Source of the DNA: Clostridia bacterium
GTDB taxonomy: Bacteria > Bacillota > Clostridia > Oscillospirales > CAG-272
DNA: 6,524 bases
NCBI GenBank assembly: GCA_029010655.1
Contig: JAQXKW010000025.1
Coordinates: 1-6,524, forward strand
Direction: 5' to 3'
Shown: piece after piece, positions 1-4,691 of the stretch
Layout of the letters: the number at the start of each line of letters is the position of its first letter
Numbering within the stretch: position 1 is the first letter of the stretch
The notes under the pieces: model-generated
What the model saw: only the letters and a program-made list of their open reading frames with translations
Databases searched by the model: none
What the model was told of the DNA's origin: nothing
Position numbers and translations under genes: made by a program

Positions 1-1895
1 CTCAGGGCGGTAAATGCGACATCTGCCACAGCGACGTTATCCAGAAGTCAAAGGATGTTTGGTACCTGCGTATAACCCAGTATGCGGATAAGCTGCTGGA
101 GGGACTTGATACAGTCGACTATCTTCCCAATATAAAAATGCAGCAGGTGAACTGGATAGGTAAGTCCACCGGCGCATTCGTCGATTTCCCCGTGGCTGGC
201 ACCGACGAAAAGCTCACCGTATATACCACCCGTCCCGATACCCTGTTCGGCGTAACCTTCATGGTAATGGCACCCGAGCATCCCATGCTCGATAAGTATG
301 CAGATAGGATTGCAAACTTTGACGAGGTTAAAGCGTACAGAGCGGAGTGCGCAAAGAAAACGGAATTCGAGAGAACTCAGCTTGTAAAGGATAAAACAGG
401 CGTAAAGCTTGACGGGCTTTCCGCAGTTGACCCCGTAAACGGAAAGGAAATCCCCATATTTATTTCCGATTACGTTATGATGGGCTACGGTACGGGAGCT
501 ATTATGGCGGTTCCCGCCCACGACCAGAGAGACTACGAATTTGCAAAGAAATTCGGCGTAGATATAATCCAGGTAATAAAGGGCGGAGATATTTCCGTTG
601 AGGCATATGCCGGCGACGGCGAAATGATTAATTCCGATTTCCTTAACGGATATACAAATAAAAAGGACTCTATCGCAAAAATAATAGAGGTGCTGGAAGA
701 AAGAGGAATCGGAAAGGGCGGCGTCCAGTATAAGATGAAGGACTGGGCGTTTAACCGTCAGCGCTATTGGGGCGAGCCTATCCCCATAGTCCATTGCGAT
801 AAGTGCGGCATGGTGGGCGTGCCTTACGAGGAATTGCCTCTTAAACTGCCCGATATGGAGAATTTCGAGCCCGGTCAGGGCGGCGAGAGCCCTCTGGCAA
901 AGCTTGACAGCTTTGTTCGGTGCAAATGTCCCAAGTGCGGCGGCGACGCAAGACGGGAAACCGATACAATGCCCCAGTGGGCAGGCTCCTCCTGGTATTA
1001 CATGAGATACATCGATCCCCATAACGACGAAATGTTTGCCGACCCCGAAAAGCTTAATTACTGGCTCCCTGTGGATTGGTACAACGGTGGTATGGAGCAC
1101 GTTACAAGACATATGATTTACTCCCGCTTCTGGCATCATTTCCTTTATGATCTGGGAGTTGTACCTACCGCAGAGCCTTATGCAAAAAGAACGGCTCAGG
1201 GACTTATCCTGGGTCCCGACGGCGAAAAAATGTCAAAATCAAAGGGCAACGTGGTTGACCCCAACGACGTGGTGGACAGCTACGGCGCAGACGTACTCCG
1301 TGTGTACGTGCTGTTTATGGGCGACTATGAGAAAGCCGCTCCCTGGTCGGAGGCAAGTGTCAGAGGCTGTAAGAGATTTCTTGACAGAGTTGCGGGACTT
1401 ACGGAGATTGCAAAAGGAAACGGCGTTACCCCCGAGCTTGAATCGTCCTTCCATAAGACTATCAAAAAAGTGTCCTCCGATATTGAGAATATGAAGTTCA
1501 ATACGGGCATTGCGGCACTTATGACCCTTATTAACGAAATTTACAGCGTGGGACACCTGACGTTGGACGAGCTGCAAACCTTTGTTTCGCTCCTTTGCCC
1601 CTATGCACCTCATATAAGCGAGGAAATATGGGAGATGACCGGCGGCAAGGGACTGCTGTCTCTTGGCAAGTGGCCGAAGTACGACGAAGCGAAAACTATC
1701 GACGATACCGTTGAGATCGCAGTGCAGATTTGCGGCAAGGTTCGTTCCACCATAACCGTGTCAAAGGATATTTCAGGGGACGACGCAATAGCCGCCGCAA
1801 AGGCCGATGAGAAGATCGCTTCCATGCTGGAGGGCAAAACTGTAATCAAAGAAATATACGTTCCCGGAAAAATTGTTAATATAGTTGCAAGGTAA
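1..1895 (+). CDS. leuS: Leucyl-tRNA synthetase, 3' part (5' end outside window)
   Basis: Class Ia aminoacyl-tRNA synthetase that charges tRNA-Leu in the cytoplasm and hydrolyses mischarged products. The reading frame is open from base 3 and continues upstream of the ATG at 138, so about 630 C-terminal residues are present; the HIGH catalytic motif lies off the left edge. In order one sees: the start of the CP1 insertion (WYLRITQYADKLL, then QVNWIGKS at about 144-167); the editing site with TTRPDT (225-242) and GTGAIMAVPAHDQRD ending near 533; a zinc-ribbon-like module with CxxC at 795-806 and CxCxxC at 921-938; the TMPQWAGSSWYY segment near 966; and the catalytic loop KMSKS at 1227-1241. An anticodon-binding helical domain and a small C-terminal domain (VQICGKVRSTITV) end at TAA 1893-1895. 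No terminator follows, so transcription probably runs into rpsU. The identification is secure. Confidence 0.97.
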   Translation, partial: QGGKCDICHSDVIQKSKDVWYLRITQYADKLLEGLDTVDYLPNIKMQQVNWIGKSTGAFVDFPVAGTDEKLTVYTTRPDTLFGVTFMVMAPEHPMLDKYADRIANFDEVKAYRAECAKKTEFERTQLVKDKTGVKLDGLSAVDPVNGKEIPIFISDYVMMGYGTGAIMAVPAHDQRDYEFAKKFGVDIIQVIKGGDISVEAYAGDGEMINSDFLNGYTNKKDSIAKIIEVLEERGIGKGGVQYKMKDWAFNRQRYWGEPIPIVHCDKCGMVGVPYEELPLKLPDMENFEPGQGGESPLAKLDSFVRCKCPKCGGDARRETDTMPQWAGSSWYYMRYIDPHNDEMFADPEKLNYWLPVDWYNGGMEHVTRHMIYSRFWHHFLYDLGVVPTAEPYAKRTAQGLILGPDGEKMSKSKGNVVDPNDVVDSYGADVLRVYVLFMGDYEKAAPWSEASVRGCKRFLDRVAGLTEIAKGNGVTPELESSFHKTIKKVSSDIENMKFNTGIAALMTLINEIYSVGHLTLDELQTFVSLLCPYAPHISEEIWEMTGGKGLLSLGKWPKYDEAKTIDDTVEIAVQICGKVRSTITVSKDISGDDAIAAAKADEKIASMLEGKTVIKEIYVPGKIVNIVAR

Positions 1896-1918
1896 CTTGA
1901 GAAATTTGAAAATAATGC

Positions 1919-1947
1919 TTGACAATTGGCAATTTCTCGGATATAAT
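1919..1947 (+). promoter_or_regulatory. Consensus housekeeping promoter for rpsU
   Basis: TTGACA at 1919-1924 and TATAAT at 1942-1947 are separated by exactly 17 bases, a full match to the sigma-A/sigma-70 consensus. The predicted start is near 1954. It lies in the short gap after leuS, so rpsU can be transcribed on its own as well as by read-through from leuS. Confidence 0.9.
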
Positions 1948-1954
1948 AATACGG

Positions 1955-1991
1955 AAGTGCAATAGGGCACTTTGCTTAGGCGAAAGCGAAG
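1955..1991 (+). promoter_or_regulatory. Two-hairpin leader of rpsU mRNA
   Basis: The predicted 5' untranslated region begins with a 6-bp hairpin (AAGTGC 1955-1960 / GCACTT 1967-1972). A second hairpin follows: CTT 1975-1977 pairs with AAG 1989-1991, and inside it GC-GAAA-GC (1980-1987) carries a GNRA-type tetraloop. The second stem ends on the first base of the ribosome binding site GGGAGGG (1991-1997). A role in controlling S21 synthesis is inference; I do not recognise a named ribosomal-protein leader family here. Confidence 0.4.
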
Positions 1992-2007
1992 GGAGGGAAA
2001 CAGAACA

Positions 2008-2184
2008 ATGGCAGAAATCAGAGTTAAAGAGAACGAGTCTCTTGACAGCGCGCTTCGTCGTTTCAAACGTCAGTGCCAGAGATCCGGTATCCAGGCCGAG
2101 CTTCGCAAAAGAGAATGCTACGAAAAGCCCAGCGTAAAAAGAAAGAAGAAGTCTGAGGCAGCAAGAAAGCGTAAGTTCAAATAA
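2008..2184 (+). CDS. rpsU: 30S ribosomal protein S21
   Basis: S21 is a small basic protein of the 30S subunit platform, next to the 3' end of 16S rRNA, and assists initiation. The 58-residue product starts MAEIRVKENESLDSALRRFK, typical of bacterial S21, continues with the conserved RKRECYEKPSVKRKKKSEA stretch, and ends in a lysine/arginine-rich tail. I chose the ATG at 2008 because it gives the canonical N-terminus and follows GGGAGGG (1991-1997); the frame is open further upstream to 1972, but that would add untypical residues and run into the leader hairpins. A consensus promoter lies upstream and an intrinsic terminator at 2191-2220. Length and sequence are full and normal for the family. 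Confidence 0.97.
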   Translation: MAEIRVKENESLDSALRRFKRQCQRSGIQAELRKRECYEKPSVKRKKKSEAARKRKFK

Positions 2185-2190
2185 TCATCA

Positions 2191-2220
2191 AGGGCTGACT
2201 TGTGTCAGCCCTCATTTTTT
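2191..2220 (+). terminator. Intrinsic terminator after rpsU
   Basis: A perfect 9-bp stem, AGGGCTGAC (2191-2199) with GTCAGCCCT (2204-2212), closed by a TTGT loop, is followed by CA and six Ts (2215-2220). It starts six bases after the rpsU stop codon. The last T is immediately followed by GGAG, the ribosome binding site of the next gene, so that gene depends on read-through or on a promoter I cannot see. Confidence 0.9.
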
Positions 2221-2232
2221 GGAGACAGTATG
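2221..2232 (+). promoter_or_regulatory. Ribosome binding site and start codon of the dehydrogenase gene
   Basis: GGAG at 2221-2224, five bases before ATG 2230-2232, fixes the start. A TTG in the same frame at 2200 lies in the loop of the rpsU terminator and lacks a Shine-Dalgarno sequence, so it is not used in this call. Confidence 0.75.
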
Positions 2233-3177
2233 AAAATAACATTGCTTGATGCCGCAACCCTGGGAGAGGATCTGGATATTTCTCCCCTGAAGCGTTTCGG
2301 CGAGGTCATAGCCTATCCCAAATCAGCACCCGGTGAGGTTGCAGAGCGCATAGGCGACTCGGACTGCGTTATAGTAAATAAAGTAAAGCTTAATGAAAGC
2401 ACCGTAGGAGACGCCCCCAATCTGAAGCTTGTATGTATTGCGGCAACAGGGTACGATAACGTGGATACGGAATATATGAAAAGCCGAGGCATAGGTGTCT
2501 GTAACGCGGTGGGCTATTCCACCGACAGCGTGGCACAGCTTACTCTTGCCATGGCGCTTTCCCTTGCAACTAATCTTCCCCAGTTTAACAGCTATGTAGA
2601 GATGGGCGAGTATTCAAAAAGCGGCAACGCCAACTGCCTGACCCCTGTTTTTCACGAGCTTTCAGGCAAAACGTGGGGAATTGTAGGTATGGGCAATATA
2701 GGCAAAAAAGTGGCTCAAACCGCAAAAGCGCTGGGCTGTCGTATTATCGTTAATAAGAGAACGCCCGACCCTCAGTGGGAGTGCGTTGATATTGATACTC
2801 TGTGTAAAACCGCAGACATAATTTCTGTCCATACGCCGCTTAATGACTCCACAAGGGGGCTTGTTTCCCGTGAGAGAATAGCTTCCATGAAGAATGACGC
2901 CGTTGTAATAAATGTTGCAAGAGGCGCCGTCTGCGACGAAGAAGCTCTCTGCGAGGCAATTAAAGAGGGAAGACTTGGCGGTATAGGGGTAGACGTGTAT
3001 TCATCCGAGCCCTTTGACGAAAGCAGTCCCTATTATTCCGTAAAGAGTATGCCTAACGTGTGCCTTACTCCCCATATGGCGTGGGGCTCGTACGAGGCAA
3101 GAGTGCGCTTGCTTAACGATATTGTGAAAAGCATCGAATCGTATCTTTCCGGCGGAAATTATTCAAGACTTGTATAA
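2230..3177 (+). CDS. D-2-hydroxyacid dehydrogenase, glycerate dehydrogenase/hydroxypyruvate reductase type
   Basis: Cytoplasmic NAD(P)-dependent oxidoreductase of the D-isomer-specific 2-hydroxyacid dehydrogenase family, which interconverts 2-oxoacids and D-2-hydroxyacids. The 315-residue product has normal family length. The N-terminal substrate-domain segment carries AATGYDNVD (71-79), and the Rossmann domain has GMGNIG (153-158). Catalytic residues expected for the family are present: Arg231 in NVARG, Glu260 in YSSEP, and His282 in TPHMAWGSYEARVRL. The HxAW-xxxEAR context is typical of glycerate dehydrogenase/hydroxypyruvate reductase members, so hydroxypyruvate to glycerate is the best substrate guess, but substrate cannot be fixed from sequence alone. 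After the second beta strand the sequence reads RIIVNKR (171-177), without the acidic residue usual in NAD-specific enzymes, which may mean NADP(H) is accepted. No promoter is visible in front; expression is probably by read-through of the rpsU terminator. Confidence 0.9.
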   Translation: MKITLLDAATLGEDLDISPLKRFGEVIAYPKSAPGEVAERIGDSDCVIVNKVKLNESTVGDAPNLKLVCIAATGYDNVDTEYMKSRGIGVCNAVGYSTDSVAQLTLAMALSLATNLPQFNSYVEMGEYSKSGNANCLTPVFHELSGKTWGIVGMGNIGKKVAQTAKALGCRIIVNKRTPDPQWECVDIDTLCKTADIISVHTPLNDSTRGLVSRERIASMKNDAVVINVARGAVCDEEALCEAIKEGRLGGIGVDVYSSEPFDESSPYYSVKSMPNVCLTPHMAWGSYEARVRLLNDIVKSIESYLSGGNYSRLV

Positions 3178-3201
3178 ATCCCGTATTTTAGGGGAACAAT
3201 A
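3172..3201 (+). promoter_or_regulatory. Sigma-F-like promoter of spoIIR
   Basis: GTATA at 3172-3176, overlapping the stop codon of the dehydrogenase gene, matches the sigma-F -35 pattern GYWTA. GGGAACAATA at 3192-3201 matches the sigma-F -10 pattern GGNRANAHTR at every position. The spacer is 15 bases, close to the usual value. Known biology supports it: spoIIR is a forespore sigma-F gene in Bacillus. The expected start point, near 3208, is inferred from the normal distance to the -10 element. Confidence 0.65.
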
Positions 3202-3231
3202 CCGTACCAAACGAAAGGTACGGTATTTTTT
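3198..3231 (+). terminator. Terminator-like hairpin directly before spoIIR
   Basis: An 11-bp perfect inverted repeat, AATACCGTACC (3198-3208) and GGTACGGTATT (3217-3227), has the 8-base loop AAACGAAA and a T-run at 3226-3231, so it should end transcripts coming from the dehydrogenase gene. The T-run is followed at once by the spoIIR ATG. The only Shine-Dalgarno-like bases (AAAGG, 3214-3218) lie partly in the loop and partly in the 3' arm, so the folded form would also hinder translation. Confidence 0.75.
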
Positions 3232-3831
3232 ATGAAAGTAAAAATCATTTTATCCCTGTGCGCATCTTTTCTTGCGGCATATATGCTGGTTTCGGTGCTT
3301 CCCGTAAACGGGGAGGAGCAAATTTATTCCGATATGATAAGACTTCACGTTATTGCAAATTCGGACACCGACGAGGATCAAGCCCTGAAGCTGAAGGTCA
3401 GAGACGCAGTGCTTGAAACCGTTGAAAAAATGGAACTGCCCGAAGATAAAGAGCAGTCCGAAAAGGTTATTTCAGATAATAGAGATACGCTGAAAGAAAG
3501 CGCAGAGCGTGTTATCGAAGAAAACGGATATGACTATTCCGTTAATGTGGAATTGGGCGTTGAGGAATACCCGGAAAGGGAGTACGACGGCTTTGTTCTG
3601 CCTGCGGGGGAATATACGTCCCTAAGAGTGATAATAGGCGAAGGCGAGGGTCATAACTGGTGGTGCGTGCTGTACCCGCCCCTTTGTAAAACAGCCGCAG
3701 AGGACAGGGAAGAGGTGTTCGTGGCGGCAGGCTTTTCCGAGGAACAGTACAGAACCATAACCCAAACTGGCAAAACCAAGTATAAGATTAAATTCAAAAT
3801 ACTTGAGGTGCTTGAGGAGCTGTTCGACTGA
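3232..3831 (+). CDS. spoIIR: Stage II sporulation protein R (SpoIIR)
   Basis: Signalling protein secreted from the forespore into the intermembrane space; in Bacillus it activates the SpoIIGA protease, which cleaves pro-sigma-E in the mother cell. The 199-residue product has an N-terminal hydrophobic signal or anchor segment (about 4-25), then the family hallmark IRLHVIANSD (36-45) followed by DEDQALKLKVRDAVL. The second hallmark is GEGHNWWCVLYPPLC (138-152) with its two cysteines, Cys145 and Cys152. Length is slightly below that of Bacillus SpoIIR, and the C-terminus looks complete. The start at 3232 is the only start codon in frame after the previous stop that keeps the signal segment, although its ribosome binding site is poor: AAAGG lies 13 bases away. 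A sigma-F-like promoter and a hairpin overlap the leader. No terminator is seen after the gene before the tRNA promoter at 3881. Confidence 0.93.
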   Translation: MKVKIILSLCASFLAAYMLVSVLPVNGEEQIYSDMIRLHVIANSDTDEDQALKLKVRDAVLETVEKMELPEDKEQSEKVISDNRDTLKESAERVIEENGYDYSVNVELGVEEYPEREYDGFVLPAGEYTSLRVIIGEGEGHNWWCVLYPPLCKTAAEDREEVFVAAGFSEEQYRTITQTGKTKYKIKFKILEVLEELFD

Positions 3832-3880
3832 TTTGTAGCATAAAAAATACAAAAAATGCTTAAAATCTTTCAAATAGTTA

Positions 3881-3909
3881 TTGACAATGGGGATTTAGCA
3901 TGCTATAAT
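3881..3909 (+). promoter_or_regulatory. Consensus promoter for the tRNA-Met/tRNA-Glu operon
   Basis: TTGACA (3881-3886) and TATAAT (3904-3909) have a 17-base spacer, and TG at 3901-3902 adds an extended -10. The predicted start is near 3916, about six bases before the first tRNA. Confidence 0.92.
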
Positions 3910-3921
3910 AGTCAAGCGCGT

Positions 3922-3998
3922 GGCGGAATAGCTCAGCTGGCTAGAGCAATCGGTTCATACCCGATAGGTCGTGGGTTCAAGTCCAACTTCCGCTACCA
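3922..3998 (+). tRNA. tRNA-Met (CAU), elongator type
   Basis: A 77-base cloverleaf with encoded CCA. The acceptor GGCGGAA pairs with TTCCGCT, with G1.U72 as a wobble pair, which I recall also occurs in Bacillus elongator tRNA-Met. The D-arm is GCTC/GAGC, the anticodon stem ATCGG/CCGAT (3949-3953/3961-3965), the loop TTCATAC with anticodon CAT at 3956-3958, and the T-loop TTCAAGT. The AGCTCAGCTGGCTAGAGC region and the short variable loop fit elongator tRNA-Met; initiator tRNA is excluded by the acceptor sequence. tRNA-Ile(CAU) is less likely but not formally excluded. The T-stem GTGGG/CCAAC contains one G.A mismatch (3973 against 3985). Confidence 0.93.
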
Positions 3999-4002
3999 GT
4001 AA

Positions 4003-4077
4003 GGCCCGTTGGTCAAGAGGTTAAGACACCGCCCTTTCACGGCAGTAACGGGGGTTCGATTCCCCCACGGGTCACCA
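4003..4077 (+). tRNA. tRNA-Glu (UUC)
   Basis: A 75-base cloverleaf with encoded CCA, four bases after tRNA-Met and clearly co-transcribed with it. The acceptor GGCCCGT pairs with ACGGGTC, including a G2.U71 wobble that is normal for Bacillota tRNA-Glu. The anticodon loop CTTTCAC carries TTC at 4036-4038, and the T-arm is GGGGG/CCCCC around TTCGATT. The anticodon stem CCGCC/GGCAG has a C.A mismatch (4030 against 4044) where related tRNAs have C-G. Confidence 0.95.
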
Positions 4078-4079
4078 CG

Positions 4080-4109
4080 AAAAAAGCACTTCCTCGGAAG
4101 TGCTTTTTT
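4080..4109 (+). terminator. Terminator of the tRNA-Met/tRNA-Glu operon
   Basis: GCACTTC (4086-4092) pairs with GAAGTGC (4097-4103) around a CTCG loop. Six As before (4080-4085) and six Ts after (4104-4109) extend the stem, so it could act in both directions. It begins three bases after the tRNA-Glu CCA. Confidence 0.93.
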
Positions 4110-4309
4110 CAATGCTATCCGTTTCCTTCGGAAACGGGCGATATATGCCTTCGGCATATTTACTAATACCGGAAAAACAAAAATCAATTCTGTATAAAGA
4201 ATGAATCAACCTGTCAAGAGGTTGAAAAAAGATAACAATGCAGATTCTCATGTAGACTTGAACCGACAAAACAATTTTATAATTGCTTTGCGGAGCAAAG
4301 CTACCTAAA
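4110..4309. repeat. Gene-free stretch with a cluster of short palindromes
   Basis: No convincing gene is seen here. Four small hairpins are visible: CCGTTTCC-TTC-GGAAACGG (4119-4137), ATATGCC-TTC-GGCATAT (4143-4159), TCAACCT / AGGTTGA around GTCAAG (4206-4225), and GCTTTGC-GGA-GCAAAGC (4285-4301). Three of the four have three-base loops of TTC, or of TCC when read on the other strand. None is followed by a T-run on the plus strand, so they are not ordinary terminators. They resemble short interspersed palindromes, but copy number cannot be judged from one window. Confidence 0.5.
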
Positions 4310-4388
4310 TTATTCATTATTCATTAGCGTAAGCGTCTTCATTCTTCATTACAACAATCCGACTTATTGAATAATGAAAAATGAATAA
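4310..4388. repeat. 79-bp imperfect palindrome with TTATTCATT/AATGAATAA arms
   Basis: The arms TTATTCATTATTCATTA (4310-4326) and TAATGAAAAATGAATAA (4372-4388) are inverted copies matching at 16 of 17 positions, with 45 bases between. The left half also carries degenerate direct copies of TTCATT (4313-4350). The structure looks like a miniature inverted-repeat or interspersed palindromic element. Mobility is inference, since no target duplication is obvious. Confidence 0.5.
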
Positions 4389-4396
4389 TACAAAAC

Positions 4397-4427
4397 AAAA
4401 ATCCGCCCTCTTTTGAAAACGGATTTT
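4397..4427 (-). terminator. Terminator of tRNA-Leu(CAG)
   Basis: Read on the minus strand, AAAATCCG (4427-4420) pairs with CGGATTTT (4405-4398) around a 14-base loop and is followed by a T-rich tail (TTTTTGTTTTG). It starts six bases beyond the tRNA CCA. Confidence 0.8.
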
Positions 4428-4432
4428 CGTTT

Positions 4433-4519
4433 TGGTGCGGGTAAGAGGACTTGAACCTCCACCGAGTTGCCCCGACTAGAACCTGAATCTAGCGCGTCTG
4501 CCAATTCCGCCATACCCGC
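4433..4519 (-). tRNA. tRNA-Leu (CAG)
   Basis: An 87-base class II tRNA with encoded CCA. The acceptor GCGGGTA/TACCCGC is perfect. The D-region is TGGCGGAATTGGCAGACGC, the anticodon stem CTAGA/TCTAG, and the loop TTCAGGT with anticodon CAG (4485-4483). A long variable arm CGGG-GCAA-CTCG and a T-arm GGAGG/CCTCT complete it. The long variable arm and the CAG anticodon make leucine certain. It reads CUG codons and is transcribed away from cwlD by its own promoter. Confidence 0.96.
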
Positions 4520-4538
4520 ATTCCGTGACAACAATGGG

Positions 4539-4567
4539 ATTATACCACGTAAGCGGCCGTTTGTCAA
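4539..4567 (-). promoter_or_regulatory. Consensus promoter of tRNA-Leu(CAG)
   Basis: On the minus strand, TTGACA (4567-4562) and TATAAT (4544-4539) are spaced by 17 bases, with TG one base before the -10. The predicted start is about 12 bases before the tRNA 5' end. Confidence 0.92.
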
Positions 4568-4621
4568 TACCGGATTTCTATTTTTTTGCCCTGTTTGATA
4601 TTTTTCTTTTTGTTTTGCGTC

Positions 4622-4650
4622 TCATAAAATGCAGTTTTCCATCATATATT
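4622..4650 (+). promoter_or_regulatory. Sigma-E-like promoter of cwlD
   Basis: CATATATT at 4643-4650 matches the sigma-E -10 pattern CATAYANT at every position. TCATAAA at 4622-4628 resembles the -35 pattern KMATATT, differing in the last two bases, and the spacer of 14 is standard. cwlD is transcribed by sigma-E (and sigma-G) in Bacillus. No sigma-A-like promoter is seen in this gap on the plus strand. Confidence 0.65.
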
Positions 4651-4691
4651 TACACTGCTATCAACAGGTATCCGTAAGGTGAGGTATATCC

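Noticed and set aside
48..1139. Long open frame on the minus strand opposite leuS (363 codons)
   Set aside because: It lies wholly antisense to a well-conserved LeuRS frame, has no recognisable domain, and is explained by the codon usage of leuS.
1239..1613. Other open frames inside leuS on both strands
   Set aside because: They overlap the KMSKS and anticodon-binding regions of leuS, have no ribosome binding sites and no family resemblance.
2200..2229. Earlier TTG start for the dehydrogenase
   Set aside because: It falls in the loop of the rpsU terminator, lacks a Shine-Dalgarno sequence, and adds ten untypical residues before MKITLLDA.
3837..3860. AGCAT/ATGCT inverted repeat after spoIIR as a terminator
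   Set aside because: The stem is only five pairs around a 14-base A-rich loop and has no T-run.
4185..4217. Possible minus-strand promoter (TTGACA at 4217-4212, TATACA about 15 bases on)
   Set aside because: Spacing is too short and the -10 is imperfect, unlike the exact promoters elsewhere in the window. It also leads to no gene before the tRNA-Glu terminator.
3993..4317. Open frames over the tRNA-Met/tRNA-Glu operon and the palindrome region
   Set aside because: They run through tRNA genes and hairpins and have no ribosome binding site or protein resemblance.
4110..4388. CRISPR array or riboswitch in the gene-free stretch
   Set aside because: There are no regularly spaced identical repeats, and the hairpins are independent short palindromes without a conserved aptamer-like core or a downstream gene on the plus strand.
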